From NCBI GenBank assembly GCA_028278205.1, contig JANQES010000110.1, positions 1-64,000 of the forward strand: a stretch of DNA of 64,000 nucleotides, in the 5' to 3' direction. Shown here in pieces: positions 40,203 through 49,819 of this stretch (position 1 is the stretch's first letter; every line of letters starts with the position of its first letter). The notes beneath the pieces were generated by a model, which did not search any database, was not told where the DNA came from, and saw only the letters and a program-made list of their open reading frames with translations. This stretch comes from Rhodothermales bacterium (lineage in GTDB: Bacteria > Bacteroidota > Rhodothermia > Rhodothermales > Bin80). The translations under genes were made by a program, and so were the position numbers.

Positions 40203-40216
40203 ACGTCTTAACCCAG

Positions 40217-42010
40217 TTACTCGACAGGTTCCACGGTGAAGGTCGCGACCGTTTCCTGGCTTTCTTTGTAGCCATATCGGATGGCCTTAGCGCGGATAGT
40301 GGTAGTCTCCTGGACTGTGATAGGGCCGGCGTACAATTTCCAGTGCGGGTCATCCCTGGTTTCCATCGTATAGGCTATCGAGGCGCCTTGCGTGGGGCTG
40401 TACATCGCCAGGACGACGGACCCGGTAAAGGCGCCGCCGCTGGCGCCGGGTTTGACGGTGCCGCCGGGTTCAAAGATCGTCGCCATGCTGGCGCGGGGGA
40501 AGATAGCCGGGGCCGCCGTTTCGGGCTGCACGCCGCCCGGCCAGCCCTGCTCGACCATGTCTGGCTCCGAGACCGGGCCGAGGTCGTTGATGTCTACCAT
40601 CCACTGGTCGAGCACCTCTTGCATCTGCGCCAGGCGGTCTTGGTGCGCCGGGTCGCGGGCGAGGTTGTTGATCTCGTGGGGGTCGGCGTCGAGGTCGTAA
40701 AGCTCGTGTACCGGGCGGGTCGTGCGGAACCACAATTTTTGTGGGCCTTCGAGCTTACCCTCGGCATCGAGCCTGAACATCTCCTGCATCGTCGGCATCA
40801 CGTTGGCGTAGGCCATCCAGAGCACGTAAGGTTTTTCCGGATAGTAATTGCGGATGTATTTGTAGCGTTTGTCGCGCGCGGCGCGGACCATGTCGTACTG
40901 CTCGTCGAAGCGGTCGCGGGCGGCGAAGATGTAGTCGTGGGGCGGTTTGTCGTTTTGAAAAGGGCCGAGGAAGGCGCGGCCCTGCATGTGGACCGGCGGC
41001 TCGACGCCCGCCAGCGAAAGCACCGTCGGTGCCAGATCGACAAAGCTGACGAGTTGATCGTCCAGGCCGGCCTCCTGGCCGGGGATGTGGACGATCAGCG
41101 GGACGTGCAGGCCGGAGTCGTAGACCCATCGTTTGTGACGCGGCAGGCCGTCGCCGTGGTCGCTCCAGAAGAAGACGATGGTGTTGTCCGCTAGCCCGTC
41201 TTCTTCGAGTTGTTGGAGGATCTCGCCCACCTGCGCATCCATCCGGGCGATGTTGTCATACTGCTGGGCGATGTCGCGCCGCACGACGGGCGTATCGGGG
41301 TAATACGGCGGGACGGAGACGGCCTCTGGATCGGTGACTAGCGGCGGCGGGGCAGGATGTGCCGCGTTTTCGGGTAAGCCCATCGCGCGGAAGGCGGCTT
41401 TAGGATCCGGCCAGATGCGGCTCTCGTGCGTCGTGATGAAGTTGAAAACGGCGAAAAAAGGCTGATCCGGGTCGGGCCGGTTGCGCCAGTGGGCCGTCCC
41501 GCTCGATTCATCCCAGGCCGTGACAGGCGTCTCGAACTGGTAGTCTTCTTTGACGTTGTTCGTGGTGTAATAGCCCGCCGCGCGGAGGTATTCGGTAAAC
41601 GTCTTCACGTAATGCGGTGGCACCGCCGAATAGGCCGTCGGCGGCGGGGCGAACGGCGCTCCGGAGAGCGTCCGCATATGATGCCCGCCAATCGACGACT
41701 GGTGCATGCCCGTGATGATGGCCGAGCGGTTGGGCGAGCAGACGCCGGCAGCCGTAAAAGCGCGGGTGTAGCGGATCCCCCGGCTGGCTAGCTGGTCGAT
41801 GTTGGGCGTACGCGCCACCGGATCGCCGTAGGCGCCGACGCGTGGCCCCATGTCTTCGGCAGAGACCCAGACGATGTTGGGCTGGTTCTGTAAGAGCAGC
41901 GGTAGTTCCTGGGAGAGCGTTGACGGCGCGGTTCCGTTGGTGGGGCTGCACGCGGGCAGCAGGGTCAGACAGATCAGGAGGAACGCCGGGGTGAGGGGGT
42001 GAAGGCGCAT
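40217..42010 (-). CDS. Type I sulfatase lipoprotein (N-sulfoglucosamine sulfohydrolase-like) with chitobiase-like C-terminal domain
   Basis: A 597-aa lipoprotein (LLPAC, Cys21). The sulfatase fold begins PNIVWVSAEDMGPRVGAYGD (metal-binding Asp in AEDMG), followed by ARTPNIDQLASRGIRYTRAF and the activation motif CSPNR, where Cys91 would become formylglycine. Later landmarks are DNTIVFFWSDHGDGLPRHKRW, ADPHEINNLARDP and LDQWM. The context of GVCSPNRSAIITGM and the ISxGxHHM-like SSIGGHHM resembles S1_8 enzymes acting on N- or O-sulfated sugars. The last ~70 residues (AYTMETRDDPHWKLYAGPIT, TIRAKAIRYGYKES) resemble a chitobiase/hexosaminidase C-terminal domain. It follows the Tat lipoprotein gene by 11 nt. 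The substrate is not deducible. Confidence 0.9.
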   Translation of the reverse strand: MRLHPLTPAFLLICLTLLPACSPTNGTAPSTLSQELPLLLQNQPNIVWVSAEDMGPRVGAYGDPVARTPNIDQLASRGIRYTRAFTAAGVCSPNRSAIITGMHQSSIGGHHMRTLSGAPFAPPPTAYSAVPPHYVKTFTEYLRAAGYYTTNNVKEDYQFETPVTAWDESSGTAHWRNRPDPDQPFFAVFNFITTHESRIWPDPKAAFRAMGLPENAAHPAPPPLVTDPEAVSVPPYYPDTPVVRRDIAQQYDNIARMDAQVGEILQQLEEDGLADNTIVFFWSDHGDGLPRHKRWVYDSGLHVPLIVHIPGQEAGLDDQLVSFVDLAPTVLSLAGVEPPVHMQGRAFLGPFQNDKPPHDYIFAARDRFDEQYDMVRAARDKRYKYIRNYYPEKPYVLWMAYANVMPTMQEMFRLDAEGKLEGPQKLWFRTTRPVHELYDLDADPHEINNLARDPAHQDRLAQMQEVLDQWMVDINDLGPVSEPDMVEQGWPGGVQPETAAPAIFPRASMATIFEPGGTVKPGASGGAFTGSVVLAMYSPTQGASIAYTMETRDDPHWKLYAGPITVQETTTIRAKAIRYGYKESQETVATFTVEPVE

Positions 42011-42021
42011 AGGATCGCGTG

Positions 42022-43521
42022 TTACGTGAACAGGAGGCGAGGATCCGGCGGTACCGGCAACGAGGCATCGGTCCGTTCGATGGGCACGCCCTGGTAGGTG
42101 AGCACGATCTGGCTGAAGAGATCGCGCATGCCGGGCTTGCTCCGATCTATCAAAAACGCATCGAGGAGATCGGCGGCGGTGGACTTCAACAGGATCATGG
42201 CGCCGTTCTGCCGGGCAAACATAGACTGCGCGATTTGCCCGTTCTTATCGACGCTGCCGTAATAGCCCTCCAGGCTCAGCATGCCGGATACCGAAGCATA
42301 GAGGCCGATCCACGCTCGCAGAATTTTGCGTTCCTCATCGTCTTCGCCAAAAAGCCGCATCGCCGCCGCCAGCGCGTCGATGGTGGCGACTGTTTCCTGC
42401 GAACCCTGAAGCCGTTGGCGGGCCGCCAGCCGGTTCAGGCCGTTATCTTCGAGGAAGTTGCCGCCGAGGTTGGGGCCGGCAGAATAGATCCCCGGCAGCC
42501 GGTCAGCGAGCGCCGCGTCCAGATACGAAAAGAGGACGTTATACAACGCATTTTTCATGGATGAGGACAGCGCGCCGGGGTCTAACCCCAGGAGGGCGTG
42601 GAAGTATTGGAAGGCGCTTCCGTTGCGAGCCAGCGGGCTTTGAAGGGAGACACCGCCCGTCGTGGAGGCGGCATGCTCGCTGGTTAATGTGTTCTGGTTA
42701 TCGATCATTGCCTGCCAGACGTCCAGCCCCACCTGCGGATCTGCGATGTCGTCGGTGCCGCCGATGAAATAGCTGAGCACGAACGCCGCGCCTTCATAAT
42801 AGCTGCCGAAGAGCAGGTTGAAAGCCGTCTCATCGACCCCCCGGATGCCGGCATCGACGACGGTGGGTAAAAAGTCCTGAGCGCGGGCCAGGAGATCGTT
42901 ATAGCCCACTTTTTGCTTATCGAGAAAAGCCAGCGCTTTTTGTTCTATCGATGTACCCTTGAACGCCTGCGCAGCCATCGCCACGCGCGCCGAAAGCATG
43001 GCGTTGTGAATCACCCAGTACTCGCGGCTCGCCGGCTCCGTGCCGGCTTCGGAGTCATTGAAGACCAGCCTCGGCAGGAGATTCCGGTAATTGCGGGGCG
43101 GGGCCTCGTTGATTTGGGCCGCCAGCAGGTGATCGAGCATCGTCTCGGCGGTGGCCGACGCCGCGTTTCCCTGGTCGATCAGATATTGTAAGCGGAAGGC
43201 GATGGAGGCCGGATCGGTCTCCCCGACAGCCTGCCCATCGATCACCGCGCTACAGGGAAACTGCGTTTTCGCATCGACGCCGGCGTTGTAGTACGCGGCA
43301 TTGAAAGCAATGAAATCGTCTTCGTCGATCTGGGAGAGGTCGGCAAACGGATCTACAACTTCATCCCCCACATTGTCGCAGGCCGTGATGCCCAGAGCCA
43401 GGAGGCCGCCGGCGGTCGATTGCAGGAATCCTCTTCGCGTCCAGAGGGGCCGGGTCGAAGGGTTTCGAGGGATCTGTCCCCTTACATTGGCATGCTTCAT
43501 GAGAGGTGCGCGGCGGTTCAT
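42022..43521 (-). CDS. Unrecognised Tat-exported lipoprotein, all-helical
   Basis: A 499-aa protein. The N-terminal TRRGFLQSTAGGLLALGITAC combines a twin-arginine motif with a lipobox-like Cys at about residue 48, so folded export by Tat is expected. The mature part appears all alpha-helical (DETAFNLLFGSYYEGAAFVL, DDEERKILRAWIGLYASVSG, NGQIAQSMFARQNGAMILLK), with no family I recognise. An (alpha/alpha) toroid like those of some glycan-acting enzymes is possible. A later ATG at 43500 would also work. It lies between the large CRTAC1-like gene (85-nt gap) and the sulfatase (11-nt gap), so it is probably co-expressed with the sulfatase and may act on the same substrate. Confidence 0.7.
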   Translation of the reverse strand: MNRRAPLMKHANVRGQIPRNPSTRPLWTRRGFLQSTAGGLLALGITACDNVGDEVVDPFADLSQIDEDDFIAFNAAYYNAGVDAKTQFPCSAVIDGQAVGETDPASIAFRLQYLIDQGNAASATAETMLDHLLAAQINEAPPRNYRNLLPRLVFNDSEAGTEPASREYWVIHNAMLSARVAMAAQAFKGTSIEQKALAFLDKQKVGYNDLLARAQDFLPTVVDAGIRGVDETAFNLLFGSYYEGAAFVLSYFIGGTDDIADPQVGLDVWQAMIDNQNTLTSEHAASTTGGVSLQSPLARNGSAFQYFHALLGLDPGALSSSMKNALYNVLFSYLDAALADRLPGIYSAGPNLGGNFLEDNGLNRLAARQRLQGSQETVATIDALAAAMRLFGEDDEERKILRAWIGLYASVSGMLSLEGYYGSVDKNGQIAQSMFARQNGAMILLKSTAADLLDAFLIDRSKPGMRDLFSQIVLTYQGVPIERTDASLPVPPDPRLLFT

Positions 43522-43606
43522 GATGGCGGGTTGCTGAAGGGGTGGAGATTCAACGGCGGGGCGGCGAAAAAGTGTCTTTTTGGAAAAAAAGGCCGCATGG
43601 CAGAAG

Positions 43607-46600
43607 TTAAAGACCGCGCTTTTCGTACAAGATGGTTACACCGGGCGCATCGCCGGAGACGGGCGTTTCGGTCTCATCACCCCCCGGCCATCGCACCACG
43701 ACGCTCGCGGCTCGTTTCGCTGGATCACGCCCCAACACCAGCGTCCACGACGACTGCGACCAGTAGCCCGACCCTGCCGTCACCAGCCGCGCCGGCCCCA
43801 TCGATCCGTCGTCATACCGCACCCGGACGATGCTGCCGATGCCGGCGCTGTTGCCTGCCGGGCCGGACAGGCTCACCCTCAGGCCTGCTGCTGCCCGCGT
43901 GTTGCGGTATAGCTTCGTCTCGGCTCCGTTTTGCGTGACGGCCAGGTCCACGCGTCCGTCGTCGTCGAAGTCGGCCACGGCGGCGGCGCGACCTTCGCCG
44001 TAGACTTTGATGCCTGTCTCCATGCCCGTCGCTGCCGAAAAGCCGCCTGCGCCGTCGCCGCGCAGCCACAGCCCGCGCCCGCCGTCCATGCGGGGCGTGT
44101 CCATCGGCAGGGCGAAGAAATTCTGGCTGATGAACACGTCATCGCGCCCGTCACCGTCGAAATCGGCCACGGCGGCGGCGAAAGCGGGGGCAAGTTGGGC
44201 TTCCCACGGGAGCGCCGCCGCCTCGAAGCGCCTCGCGCCGGTTTCGTCTGATCGATTCAAGAAAACCCTGTGCGCGAGCGTCGCGGCGTCGCGGTGAGAC
44301 GCCTGATCGAATCGAGGACCGATGAGGGCGGGCAGCGTCGCGGTGGCGAAGCGATGGTGCGAGGGCATCCGGGCGCGGATGTAGGGCAGGGCGAAGGAGA
44401 GAGGCGCGAAGCCGCGATCCGGGACGTAATCAGCCAAATCAGGCTCAAAATGGGCTTCAATCGGATCCGGCAGCCCGTTGGCGTCGAAGTCGCCGTAGTA
44501 GAGACGGAGCGGGTGCGTCGCATCGTCGAAGCGCCCGTGCCGGGTGTTCCAGCCCCAGTTCGTCGCCACGATGTCGAGGCGTCCATCTGTGTCGAAATCG
44601 CCGAGGGCGATGCCATTCCACCATCCGGAAAAACGGTCGAGGCCCACCGCCGTCGTCCGGTTGTCGAAGCGCCCGGCGCCGTCGTTTTCAAAATACCGTA
44701 AGGGGCTCCATTCGGCGGCCAGGATCAGATCGGCGTCGCCGTCTGCATCGAGATCGCCGAAGATGGCGCCTGAGACCAGGCCGGCTTCGACCAGCGGTGC
44801 ACTCCGGGCTTCGTCATAAAAAAACCGCCCCTGGTCGTTGCGATAGAAACGCGACGTTGCCGGTTCCGGATACCGGCCCGGCACCACGCGGCCTCCGGCA
44901 AAAAGGTCGAGGTCGTCGTCGCCGTCGATGTCGGCCAGCGCCAGCGGCCCGATGCTGGAGGGGCCGAACGGCAGGCGGTCTACTGGCTGAATGCGGCCCT
45001 GGGCGCTTGCCTCGTAAACGTCGATCCACGACGAATCGCCGGGCGAGGCTTCGTAGTTCGAGGCCGCCACGAAAACGAGCGCGCCGCCCTCAGGCCGGGG
45101 CATCGCCACGATACCGGCCCGGTCACCGGCAGGCTCGTCATTGCTCGCCGGAACAGCCAGCGGGCTGAAACGACCGGATCCGTCATTGCGAAAGGCCGCC
45201 GGGTGCTCGCCGCCACCGCTGCCGATAAGGAGGTCGTCGTCGCCGTCGAGATCAACCCACGCGAGAGCCGGGCCGAGGCGGCTCAACTGCCGGGGCAAGA
45301 GCGGCTGCCGTTCGTAGTCGTCGAAAGGCGTTTCGGGATGTTGATGACCCAGCGCGATTTCTTCAAAAAACGGCTCCGGCGGTGCTGTTGAAGCCGGAGA
45401 CGCAGCGTTTTTCGCCCCGGCTTCGTCGATCTCATACATCCGGTTCGGCTTTGCGCCTTCGACGACGCTGCGCTGCCCGCTACGCCATTGCACCTCGATT
45501 CGCAGCGAATCGGCATCCGCCGCGAAAGCATAAACTGGATCGCTGCCGGAGAGATATTGCCCGCCGCTGACGACCTCCTTGATTTGATCGACCGCGCCGC
45601 CGGTTACGTGAATCACCGCGCCGATGCCCTGCGTGTTGGGCGCTTCGCCGCGCAGTCGCACCGCCAGACGCGGCGCCGAGGCATCGTTTCGGTACAATCC
45701 CGCCACATAATTCAATCGATTGACCACCGCATCGAGGTCGCCGTCGTGGTCGAAGTCGGCGAAGGCGAGGCCGTGCGAGACGTCGCGTTCGTCTCCGAAG
45801 CCCCAGCCGTCGGGCATTTCCTCAAACGTTAAATTGCTCTGATTGCGGAAGGCGATGTTTTTGAGATGGAGATCCGGGAAATCGAGCAGAAGCTGGCGGA
45901 AGTTTTCGGGATCGCGCAGCATCCGCGTCCGCCTCATTTCCTGCTGCTGCGCGTCGGCATCCTGCACGTCGAAGAGGTGGCCGGTGGTGATGAGCAAATC
46001 CTCAAACCCATCGAGATCGACGTCCAAAAACAGGCCCGACCACGACCACTCCGACGCCTCGACGCCGCTGGCCGACGCCGCCTCGGCGTACGTGCCGTCG
46101 CCCCGGTTCCAAAACAGCATATTCTGCACGGCCTGCGGGCGATTGTCGATCTCGCCGATGCGCGTGGGCATGGGCAGCGTCAGCCCCACCTGCGTCTGCC
46201 GCCGGGCGTGATCGCGGCTGAGCATGTCCGTCATAAAAAAGTCGAGCCGCCCATCCCGGTCGATGTCCGAAAAGTCGACGGACATGGTCGAGAGGCTGGT
46301 TTTTCGGAGCGCCAGGCGCGGCGCCGCCCGGAACCGGCCCTGGCCGTCGCCGAGCCAGATGAGGTCGGGACTTTCGAAGTCGTTGCAGACGTAGAGGTCC
46401 GGCAGCCCGTCGCCGTTGATGTCCTGAAAACGAGCCGTCAGCGCCCAGTTGGCCGGTGCTTCGGCGAGCGGCTCGCCGTCTTCGTCGAGGAAGGCGCCGC
46501 CGGTGAAATCGACGGGCGTGAATCGGCCTGCGCCGTCGTTCAAATAAAAACGATCCGGCTCGGCGTATTCGAGACGCAGCAGCCGCGTGCCTTCAATGCG

Positions 46601-47320
46601 AACGACATAATGCGCCTCGAACTCCGGTGCCACCCTGTATTCATCGCCCTCTTGAATGACCGTCCGTTCGAAGACCCTTAGCTGCGGCGGGTAGATGTCG
46701 TTGACGGACCGGGTTTTGTAATTGCCGACGTACAGATCGAGGTCGCCGTCGCCATCGACGTCGGCGAGGGCCATCGTGGTGCTGCCTGCGCGAGCGGCCA
46801 ATCCCACCTCATCTGTCCTTTCGGTGAAACGCCCCGATCCATCATTGAAAAACGCCGCATTCGGCCCGCCCATGGCCGTCGTGAGCAGGTCGAGGTCGCC
46901 GTCGCCGTCGAGGTCGGCCAGGACGGCGCCCGTCGAGAAACGGTCCGGCGCCGCCACGCCTGTGCTGTCGGTGATGTCCACAAAACGCCAGCCGCCGAGG
47001 TTGCGGTAGAGCACGTTGGGGCCGTCGATGCGGGCAAAGTAGATATCTGCCCAGCCGTCGCCGTCCACGTCGCCCACGGCCACGCCGGAGCCGTTCATGG
47101 TATGGCGGTTGGCGAGGAGGCTTTCGCGGGTGAGATTGTTGACGAAGTCTAAGCCCGTTTGCGTAGCCGGCAATCGTGTGAACCCTGCGCCTTTGCCGGA
47201 AACACGCAGTTCAGCCCATCGATAGCCATCCTCTTCCTGCCAGACCAGTTCTGGGTCAGAAGTGCATCCCACGAGCATCGCTCCGAGGAAGGCAGCCAGT
47301 ACGACGGTGAGGTTGTTCAT
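43607..47320 (-). CDS. Large CRTAC1-type FG-GAP lipoprotein with two ASPIC/UnbV domains
   Basis: A 1237-aa lipoprotein. The ATG at 47320 is preferred because it yields MNNLTVVLAAFLGAMLVGC with Cys19; the frame extends to 47374 but loses the signal. Two full halves are seen, each of FG-GAP repeats (VGDVDGDGWADIYFA, ADLDGDGDLDLL, DVDGDGDLDLYV, DFDHDGDLDAVV; then DIDGDDDLDLFA, DLDADGDADLIL, DFDTDGRLDIVA, DFDDDGRVDLAV) closed by an ASPIC/UnbV domain (GIGAVIHVTGGAVDQIKEVVS and GIGSIVRVRYDDGSMGPARL). This is about twice the usual length. It is the first gene of an apparent operon with the Tat lipoprotein and sulfatase. Function unknown, likely outer-membrane or surface. Confidence 0.88.
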   Translation of the reverse strand: MNNLTVVLAAFLGAMLVGCTSDPELVWQEEDGYRWAELRVSGKGAGFTRLPATQTGLDFVNNLTRESLLANRHTMNGSGVAVGDVDGDGWADIYFARIDGPNVLYRNLGGWRFVDITDSTGVAAPDRFSTGAVLADLDGDGDLDLLTTAMGGPNAAFFNDGSGRFTERTDEVGLAARAGSTTMALADVDGDGDLDLYVGNYKTRSVNDIYPPQLRVFERTVIQEGDEYRVAPEFEAHYVVRIEGTRLLRLEYAEPDRFYLNDGAGRFTPVDFTGGAFLDEDGEPLAEAPANWALTARFQDINGDGLPDLYVCNDFESPDLIWLGDGQGRFRAAPRLALRKTSLSTMSVDFSDIDRDGRLDFFMTDMLSRDHARRQTQVGLTLPMPTRIGEIDNRPQAVQNMLFWNRGDGTYAEAASASGVEASEWSWSGLFLDVDLDGFEDLLITTGHLFDVQDADAQQQEMRRTRMLRDPENFRQLLLDFPDLHLKNIAFRNQSNLTFEEMPDGWGFGDERDVSHGLAFADFDHDGDLDAVVNRLNYVAGLYRNDASAPRLAVRLRGEAPNTQGIGAVIHVTGGAVDQIKEVVSGGQYLSGSDPVYAFAADADSLRIEVQWRSGQRSVVEGAKPNRMYEIDEAGAKNAASPASTAPPEPFFEEIALGHQHPETPFDDYERQPLLPRQLSRLGPALAWVDLDGDDDLLIGSGGGEHPAAFRNDGSGRFSPLAVPASNDEPAGDRAGIVAMPRPEGGALVFVAASNYEASPGDSSWIDVYEASAQGRIQPVDRLPFGPSSIGPLALADIDGDDDLDLFAGGRVVPGRYPEPATSRFYRNDQGRFFYDEARSAPLVEAGLVSGAIFGDLDADGDADLILAAEWSPLRYFENDGAGRFDNRTTAVGLDRFSGWWNGIALGDFDTDGRLDIVATNWGWNTRHGRFDDATHPLRLYYGDFDANGLPDPIEAHFEPDLADYVPDRGFAPLSFALPYIRARMPSHHRFATATLPALIGPRFDQASHRDAATLAHRVFLNRSDETGARRFEAAALPWEAQLAPAFAAAVADFDGDGRDDVFISQNFFALPMDTPRMDGGRGLWLRGDGAGGFSAATGMETGIKVYGEGRAAAVADFDDDGRVDLAVTQNGAETKLYRNTRAAAGLRVSLSGPAGNSAGIGSIVRVRYDDGSMGPARLVTAGSGYWSQSSWTLVLGRDPAKRAASVVVRWPGGDETETPVSGDAPGVTILYEKRGL

Positions 47321-47483
47321 GAAATCGGCAGCTAGCAAAGAGCAAACGACCCAAGATACTCGAAAACGCTGCAACTCGACATCGTGATTTTTTGATTAGA
47401 GGCAGCCGATTCACTAACTTCCGCAAACAGTATATAACAAGAAAAGAAAACATAAGAATCGCGCTGCCGCGCGGGAGGGCATC

Positions 47484-49802
47484 ATGGGATCTGCACAGCT
47501 GCCTCGCATCTACTTCACCGGCTACCAGTACTGGAATCCAAACACCGTCAACAACAACGACTACGGGAGTTCTGAACCTTACGGAATCAACACCTGGGAT
47601 CCTCCCCAGGCCGATTTCAACTATGATTACCTGGAGAGCCAGGGAGTCCAGACGGACCCGCAGATTCCGCCCTTCTTGCGCAAGAACATACACTACGAAC
47701 CACCGAGCCGCCAGTTGCCGCCGGCCGAGTGGGGCCTCTACGGGGGGCAGGAGTGTGGATTCGTCACGGAGACCGCGCCTGTCATCAACAACCCGCTCTT
47801 CTCAAAGCCGCCGAACAGCAACACGTTGACGACGGGCTACACCGACACCGGCGGCAACTATGGCAAGGATGATCCATGGATCGGCCAACCCATGCAACTC
47901 AACGCGTCGGGTTCCGAAGCGAAGCTCGTCGACGTCAATCCGATGTCGTTCTGGAGTTCGCAGGTTTTCTTTGACACGTTTGTTCTGGGAACCGCCGACG
48001 GGTTCAGCGCGACGCCTGTGGCCCGCATGCATTCGCGCCTCATCAGCACGGCCAAGCGCAACTACAACTCGACGAATGATCTGGTGATCGCGGCTGAGTT
48101 CGGCGCTATGTTCCAGAGCTGCTTCGACCACCATTCGATCAACCCTCAAGGGCAAAGTGGACGAATATGGGAGCAGTTCCAGGCGGGGTTCGATAGCGGT
48201 GCCGCCGGGTTGATGTTGCGCTACACCGCCTATGCGACGCTCTATTTTCAGGGATCCGTCTTCAACGGCATGCCTCCCGGCAACCGCTACCCGATGCTCG
48301 ATAAGCTGGGAGAGCTTTACGAACAGTACGCGGCCAATCCCAACCTCCCGCGGCCGGTGAGCCGGGCCTACAGCCGCGTCGCCGGCTGGATCGGCCTCTG
48401 GATGCCCGGCGAACTGGTGAGTATACCGGGTGGTCGTTTCCTGATTCCTTTCCCCCAGGGAGCCGCAGACGGAAAGCAAGCCATCGCGGTGACGCCGAGC
48501 AACCTCGAGCCGAACCAGTACGAGAAACCACCCCAACTACCGCCCAACACGGACGCTCCGATCCATGCCCCGCAGCCTCTCGGACCGGCTTACGTCGAGG
48601 CGGCGACCGATCCCAGCGGCAATCCTACCCGCCTCACCCTCGACCTGGGCAACACCTTCCCCGAGCGTGACAGCAGTGGTGTCAAAGCCCTTTTCGGCAC
48701 CGCCCAACTGGGGCTCGAACTGAGTGATGGGACCGTCAAATGGGTGCCGCAAAACGTGTCCTACGATCAGGCAAAGTATGAGCAGTTTGGTGGGCTTGTC
48801 GACCTGCCGTGTGGCGGGATTACCGCGTCGGATCTGGTCGGCGGAACCTTCTTCCTCCAGGTCGACAGTGGACAGCAAGGAAGCACCCAACCCGTCCGCG
48901 CGCTGGTCGAGACCTTCTCCACGTCTCAGACCGACACGCGCGGGATGTACGCCGAGCAGCCGAACCCGAACTTCTCGGACGGCGACGCTGCGAATCCCGG
49001 ACCGGGTATGCCGTCCACTGCCCCGACATGCGAACTGCAGGTGCGCTTCAAAGGCTGGGCGCCCCAGGACTTCCCCTTGGATCCGAAGCCTCAGATGAAG
49101 CTCGAATGGCAGGCGCTTGATTACCAGTTGAATCCGTACGCGCCCGGCGAATTGCCGATCGACATTTTGTACAAGAATCCGTCCGGTAGCTTCGTGCCGT
49201 TCCAGGGTGCGATCGATGTGCCGGGCGATGGCTCGGTCGAGGTCCAGATCGTCTCTAAAGGTACTGCCATCCCCAACCTGATCTTCCTGCCCTACAGCAC
49301 CCAGGAAGGCACCTATTCGGGTGCTCCCTTCTTGCCCCCGGTAGGCATCGGGTCGTCCTACTACACGGTCATCAAGTGCCTGTCTTGGTACAACAGCATA
49401 GCGGACTGGTTCGACCGTTTCGTGGCGCTGAACCCGCCGGTCGACACGGTGAACCAGATCGTCTGGGACCTTGTTTTCAGAACCTACTTTCTGGGGTTCC
49501 CGACGATGGACTGGATCAAAAATCCGCAGGTCTTCTGCCAGTACGCGAAAGACATCCACCGCGTGACGGATCCGGAGCTATTCGACGGGGCAAGCTACAT
49601 GCCGGTGACGCGCACCTGGGCGGCCGGGCAGCGCCACATCATGAATAGCTATGTGGCCTACCTCGCTCAAATGGGTCCCAACCCCTGCGACAAGGAAACA
49701 GCCGCAGTGATCGCCGCGACGCCCCTCGATATACCGCAGCCGGAGGGTCTGGTCGAAGCACGATCTGAGAGCCCAACCGGCGAGACGTTGGGGCACGGCT
49801 AG
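47484..49802 (+). CDS. VioB N-terminal-domain-like protein
   Basis: A 772-aa protein with no signal peptide, unlike its neighbours, preceded by GGGAGG at 47473-47478. It begins SAQLPRIYFTGYQYWNPNTV, and contains FWSSQVFFDTFVLGTADGF, AAGLMLRYTAYATLYFQG and RVAGWIGLWMPGELVSIPGGRF. These parallel the N-terminal portion of VioB, the iminophenyl-pyruvate dimer synthase of violacein synthesis (PRIHFRG..., LGLTVQYALFN..., VGVVGLWRRGELASYPAGRLL), as I remember that family. VioB itself is about 1000 aa; here the C-terminal catalytic region is not evident, and the last ~300 residues are unfamiliar. No vioA, C, D or E genes are nearby. It stands alone between a divergent and a convergent gene. The enzymatic role is unproven. 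Confidence 0.65.
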   Translation: MGSAQLPRIYFTGYQYWNPNTVNNNDYGSSEPYGINTWDPPQADFNYDYLESQGVQTDPQIPPFLRKNIHYEPPSRQLPPAEWGLYGGQECGFVTETAPVINNPLFSKPPNSNTLTTGYTDTGGNYGKDDPWIGQPMQLNASGSEAKLVDVNPMSFWSSQVFFDTFVLGTADGFSATPVARMHSRLISTAKRNYNSTNDLVIAAEFGAMFQSCFDHHSINPQGQSGRIWEQFQAGFDSGAAGLMLRYTAYATLYFQGSVFNGMPPGNRYPMLDKLGELYEQYAANPNLPRPVSRAYSRVAGWIGLWMPGELVSIPGGRFLIPFPQGAADGKQAIAVTPSNLEPNQYEKPPQLPPNTDAPIHAPQPLGPAYVEAATDPSGNPTRLTLDLGNTFPERDSSGVKALFGTAQLGLELSDGTVKWVPQNVSYDQAKYEQFGGLVDLPCGGITASDLVGGTFFLQVDSGQQGSTQPVRALVETFSTSQTDTRGMYAEQPNPNFSDGDAANPGPGMPSTAPTCELQVRFKGWAPQDFPLDPKPQMKLEWQALDYQLNPYAPGELPIDILYKNPSGSFVPFQGAIDVPGDGSVEVQIVSKGTAIPNLIFLPYSTQEGTYSGAPFLPPVGIGSSYYTVIKCLSWYNSIADWFDRFVALNPPVDTVNQIVWDLVFRTYFLGFPTMDWIKNPQVFCQYAKDIHRVTDPELFDGASYMPVTRTWAAGQRHIMNSYVAYLAQMGPNPCDKETAAVIAATPLDIPQPEGLVEARSESPTGETLGHG

Positions 49803-49819
49803 CCGTCGCCGCGATAAAT

